This document shows positions 7,397-8,411 of a DNA stretch of 8,411 nucleotides, in pieces. The stretch comes from Sideroxydans sp. Lineage in GTDB: Bacteria; Pseudomonadota; Gammaproteobacteria; Burkholderiales; Gallionellaceae. Position 1 is the stretch's first letter, and every line of letters starts with the position of its first letter. The DNA is taken from contig JAVBYP010000211.1 in NCBI GenBank assembly GCA_030823965.1, positions 1 to 8,411 on the forward strand, read 5' to 3'. The position numbers and the translations under genes were made by a program. The notes beneath the pieces are model-generated. The model searched no databases, was not told the origin of the DNA, and saw only the letters and a program-made list of their open reading frames with translations.

Positions 7397-7422
7397 GGCG
7401 TCAGCACTTAAGTGCTGACGCC
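7397..7422. repeat. 26-bp perfect palindrome in the ahcY leader
   Basis: The arm GGCGTCAGCACTT is followed directly by its exact reverse complement, giving a 26-base perfect palindrome centred on TTAA. As RNA it would form an 11-bp stem with a four-base loop, about 25 bases ahead of the riboswitch. Neither strand has a T run after it, so it is not a standard terminator. It could be a dimeric repressor operator, a protective 5' hairpin, or part of a regulatory leader. Confidence 0.6.
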
Positions 7423-7460
7423 TTATCAGTGTTTTGGCTACGACCACCGCTGCGCGGCTT

Positions 7461-7478
7461 AACATCGCATGCGATGTT
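7461..7478. promoter_or_regulatory. 18-bp perfect palindrome, candidate operator at the ahcY promoter
   Basis: AACATCGCATGCGATGTT is an 18-base perfect palindrome in the metK-ahcY gap. It overlaps the -10 hexamer and the expected start point of the predicted ahcY promoter, the classical position of a repressor site. Members of the ArsR-type SahR group control SAM-cycle genes in several Proteobacteria and are candidates, but I cannot match the site to a known motif. Confidence 0.4.
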
Positions 7479-7501
7479 AGTCTTCGCCGAAGTCCTGACA
7501 A
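7474..7501 (-). promoter_or_regulatory. Candidate sigma70 promoter for ahcY
   Basis: On the minus strand TTGTCA (7501-7496, 5 of 6 to the -35 consensus) is separated by 16 bases from TAACAT (7479-7474, 4 of 6 to the -10). Transcription would begin near 7467, giving a leader of about 210 bases that includes the 26-bp palindrome and the complete riboswitch. It is the best promoter-like pair I found by eye in the gap. Weaker alternatives exist nearer the riboswitch, such as a TAATTC at 7390-7385. Confidence 0.4.
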
Positions 7502-7519
7502 ACCCTTTCAGGGAGGGGC

Positions 7520-8411
7520 TTACAGCCCTGCATCCGCGCGGAGCGCGGCTGCTTTGTCAGTACTTTCCCATTTGAACTCAGGCTCTTCACGACCAAAGTG
7601 ACCATAGGCTGCCGTCTTTTGATAGATAGGACGCAACAGATCGAGCATCAGCACGATGCCTTTTGGACGCAGGTCGAAGTGACGTTTGACCAGTTCGGTG
7701 ATCTTCTCGTCGGAGACTTTGCCTGTGCCGTAAGTGGTGACCATGATGCTGGTGGGTTGTGCCACGCCGATGGCGTAGGAGATCTGCACCAAACATTTGT
7801 CGGCCAAGCCAGCAGCGACGATGTTCTTCGCTACATAACGTCCGGCGTAAGCGGCAGAGCGGTCGACCTTGGAGGGGTCTTTGCCGGAGAAAGCGCCTCC
7901 ACCGTGTGGGGCTGCGCCGCCGTAGGTGTCGACGATGATCTTACGGCCAGTCAAACCCGCATCACCGTGTGGGCCGCCGATGACGAAGCGACCAGTCGGG
8001 TTCACCAGATATTTGATGTCGCCTTTGATGAGTTCTTTCGGCAATACCGGCTTGATGATCTCTTCGATCACGGCTTCACGAATCTGCTCAAGTGTCATCT
8101 CGGGTGTGTGCTGTGTGGAAAGCACCACGGTGTCGATGCTGAAAGGCTTGTCGTCCACGTACTTGATGGTGACTTGCGATTTCGCATCGGGACGTAGCCA
8201 ATTCAAACGGCCATCGCGGCGCAGTTGTGCTTGGCGCTCGACGATGCGGTGTGACAGGTAGATGGGGAGCGGCATCAGAGTGTCGGTCTCGCGGCACGCG
8301 TAGCCGAACATCAAGCCTTGGTCGCCCGCGCCTTGATCGAGTGTGTCGTCGTAGGCTTTGTCTACGCCTTGGGCGATGTCGGGACTTTGTTGACCATAAC
8401 AAACTTGAACG
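7520..8411 (-). CDS. metK: S-adenosylmethionine synthetase MetK, N-terminus missing (5' partial)
   Basis: The frame is open to the right edge and ends at the TAA at 7522-7520, leaving 296 residues of a protein normally about 385-390 long. The enzyme makes SAM from methionine and ATP as a tetramer. Visible signatures are [11 protein letters not shown] near the cut, [11 protein letters not shown] (signature 1, at about visible residues 27-37), [57 protein letters not shown] (signature 2, phosphate binding) with [19 protein letters not shown], and [10 protein letters not shown] near the C-terminus. All are intact. The start codon and any upstream control lie outside the window. The stop is about 20 bases from the predicted ahcY -35, so ahcY is probably transcribed separately, perhaps with some read-through, since no strong terminator separates them. 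Confidence 0.97.
   Translation of the reverse strand, partial: VQVCYGQQSPDIAQGVDKAYDDTLDQGAGDQGLMFGYACRETDTLMPLPIYLSHRIVERQAQLRRDGRLNWLRPDAKSQVTIKYVDDKPFSIDTVVLSTQHTPEMTLEQIREAVIEEIIKPVLPKELIKGDIKYLVNPTGRFVIGGPHGDAGLTGRKIIVDTYGGAAPHGGGAFSGKDPSKVDRSAAYAGRYVAKNIVAAGLADKCLVQISYAIGVAQPTSIMVTTYGTGKVSDEKITELVKRHFDLRPKGIVLMLDLLRPIYQKTAAYGHFGREEPEFKWESTDKAAALRADAGL

Noticed and set aside
7503..7513. Intrinsic terminator for metK (CCCT-GAA-AGGG followed by TTTGT on the minus strand)
   Set aside because: A four-pair stem with a three-base loop and a broken T run is too weak to call.
7598..8197. 199-codon open frame on the plus strand opposite metK
   Set aside because: It is the antisense shadow of a highly conserved enzyme whose signatures are all intact, and the translation has no coherent family features.

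Overview
The window looks like a chromosomal segment of a betaproteobacterium, most likely from the Nitrosomonadales/Gallionellaceae group. This is an inference from the metK-ahcY-PF04020-metF gene order, the protein style and the moderate GC content; no rRNA or other phylogenetic marker is present. All genes except the first lie on the minus strand and are tightly packed. There is no prophage, insertion sequence, CRISPR array or tRNA.

Right part (about 4587-8411, read right to left): the SAM/methyl cycle. It starts with the 3' three quarters of metK (SAM synthetase). A 260-base control region follows, then ahcY (S-adenosylhomocysteine hydrolase), a strong hairpin, a small PF04020 membrane protein, and metF (5,10-methylenetetrahydrofolate reductase), whose start overlaps the preceding stop codon. 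The metK-ahcY gap holds the best regulatory content of the window. I see a sigma70-like promoter whose -10 overlaps an 18-bp perfect palindrome, a separate 26-bp perfect palindrome, and a clear SAH riboswitch. The 3' strand of the riboswitch pseudoknot can alternatively pair with the ahcY Shine-Dalgarno region (12 bp with one bulged A). This predicts a translational ON switch in which high SAH exposes the ahcY ribosome binding site.

Middle part (1578-4580): trhP/yegQ (U32-family tRNA U34 hydroxylation protein) follows metF after 6 bases. An EptA-type phosphoethanolamine transferase with every catalytic and disulfide residue in place comes next.

Left part (1-1541): a cytochrome b561 and a YhcH/YjgK-family (DUF386) protein continue the minus-strand run. 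The YhcH protein carries an apparent in-frame 33-codon insertion near its C-terminus, and the inserted DNA contains an imperfect palindrome. Converging on it from the left is the 3' end of an unrecognised plus-strand membrane protein. That protein contains two diverged copies of one membrane segment spaced exactly 88 residues apart, which suggests a tandem-module protein extending beyond the window.

Functionally, metK, ahcY and metF make SAM, remove SAH and regenerate the methyl donor for homocysteine methylation. The genes downstream of metF (tRNA modification, lipid A decoration, cytochrome b561, YhcH) may be read through from the same run but have no evident role in the cycle.
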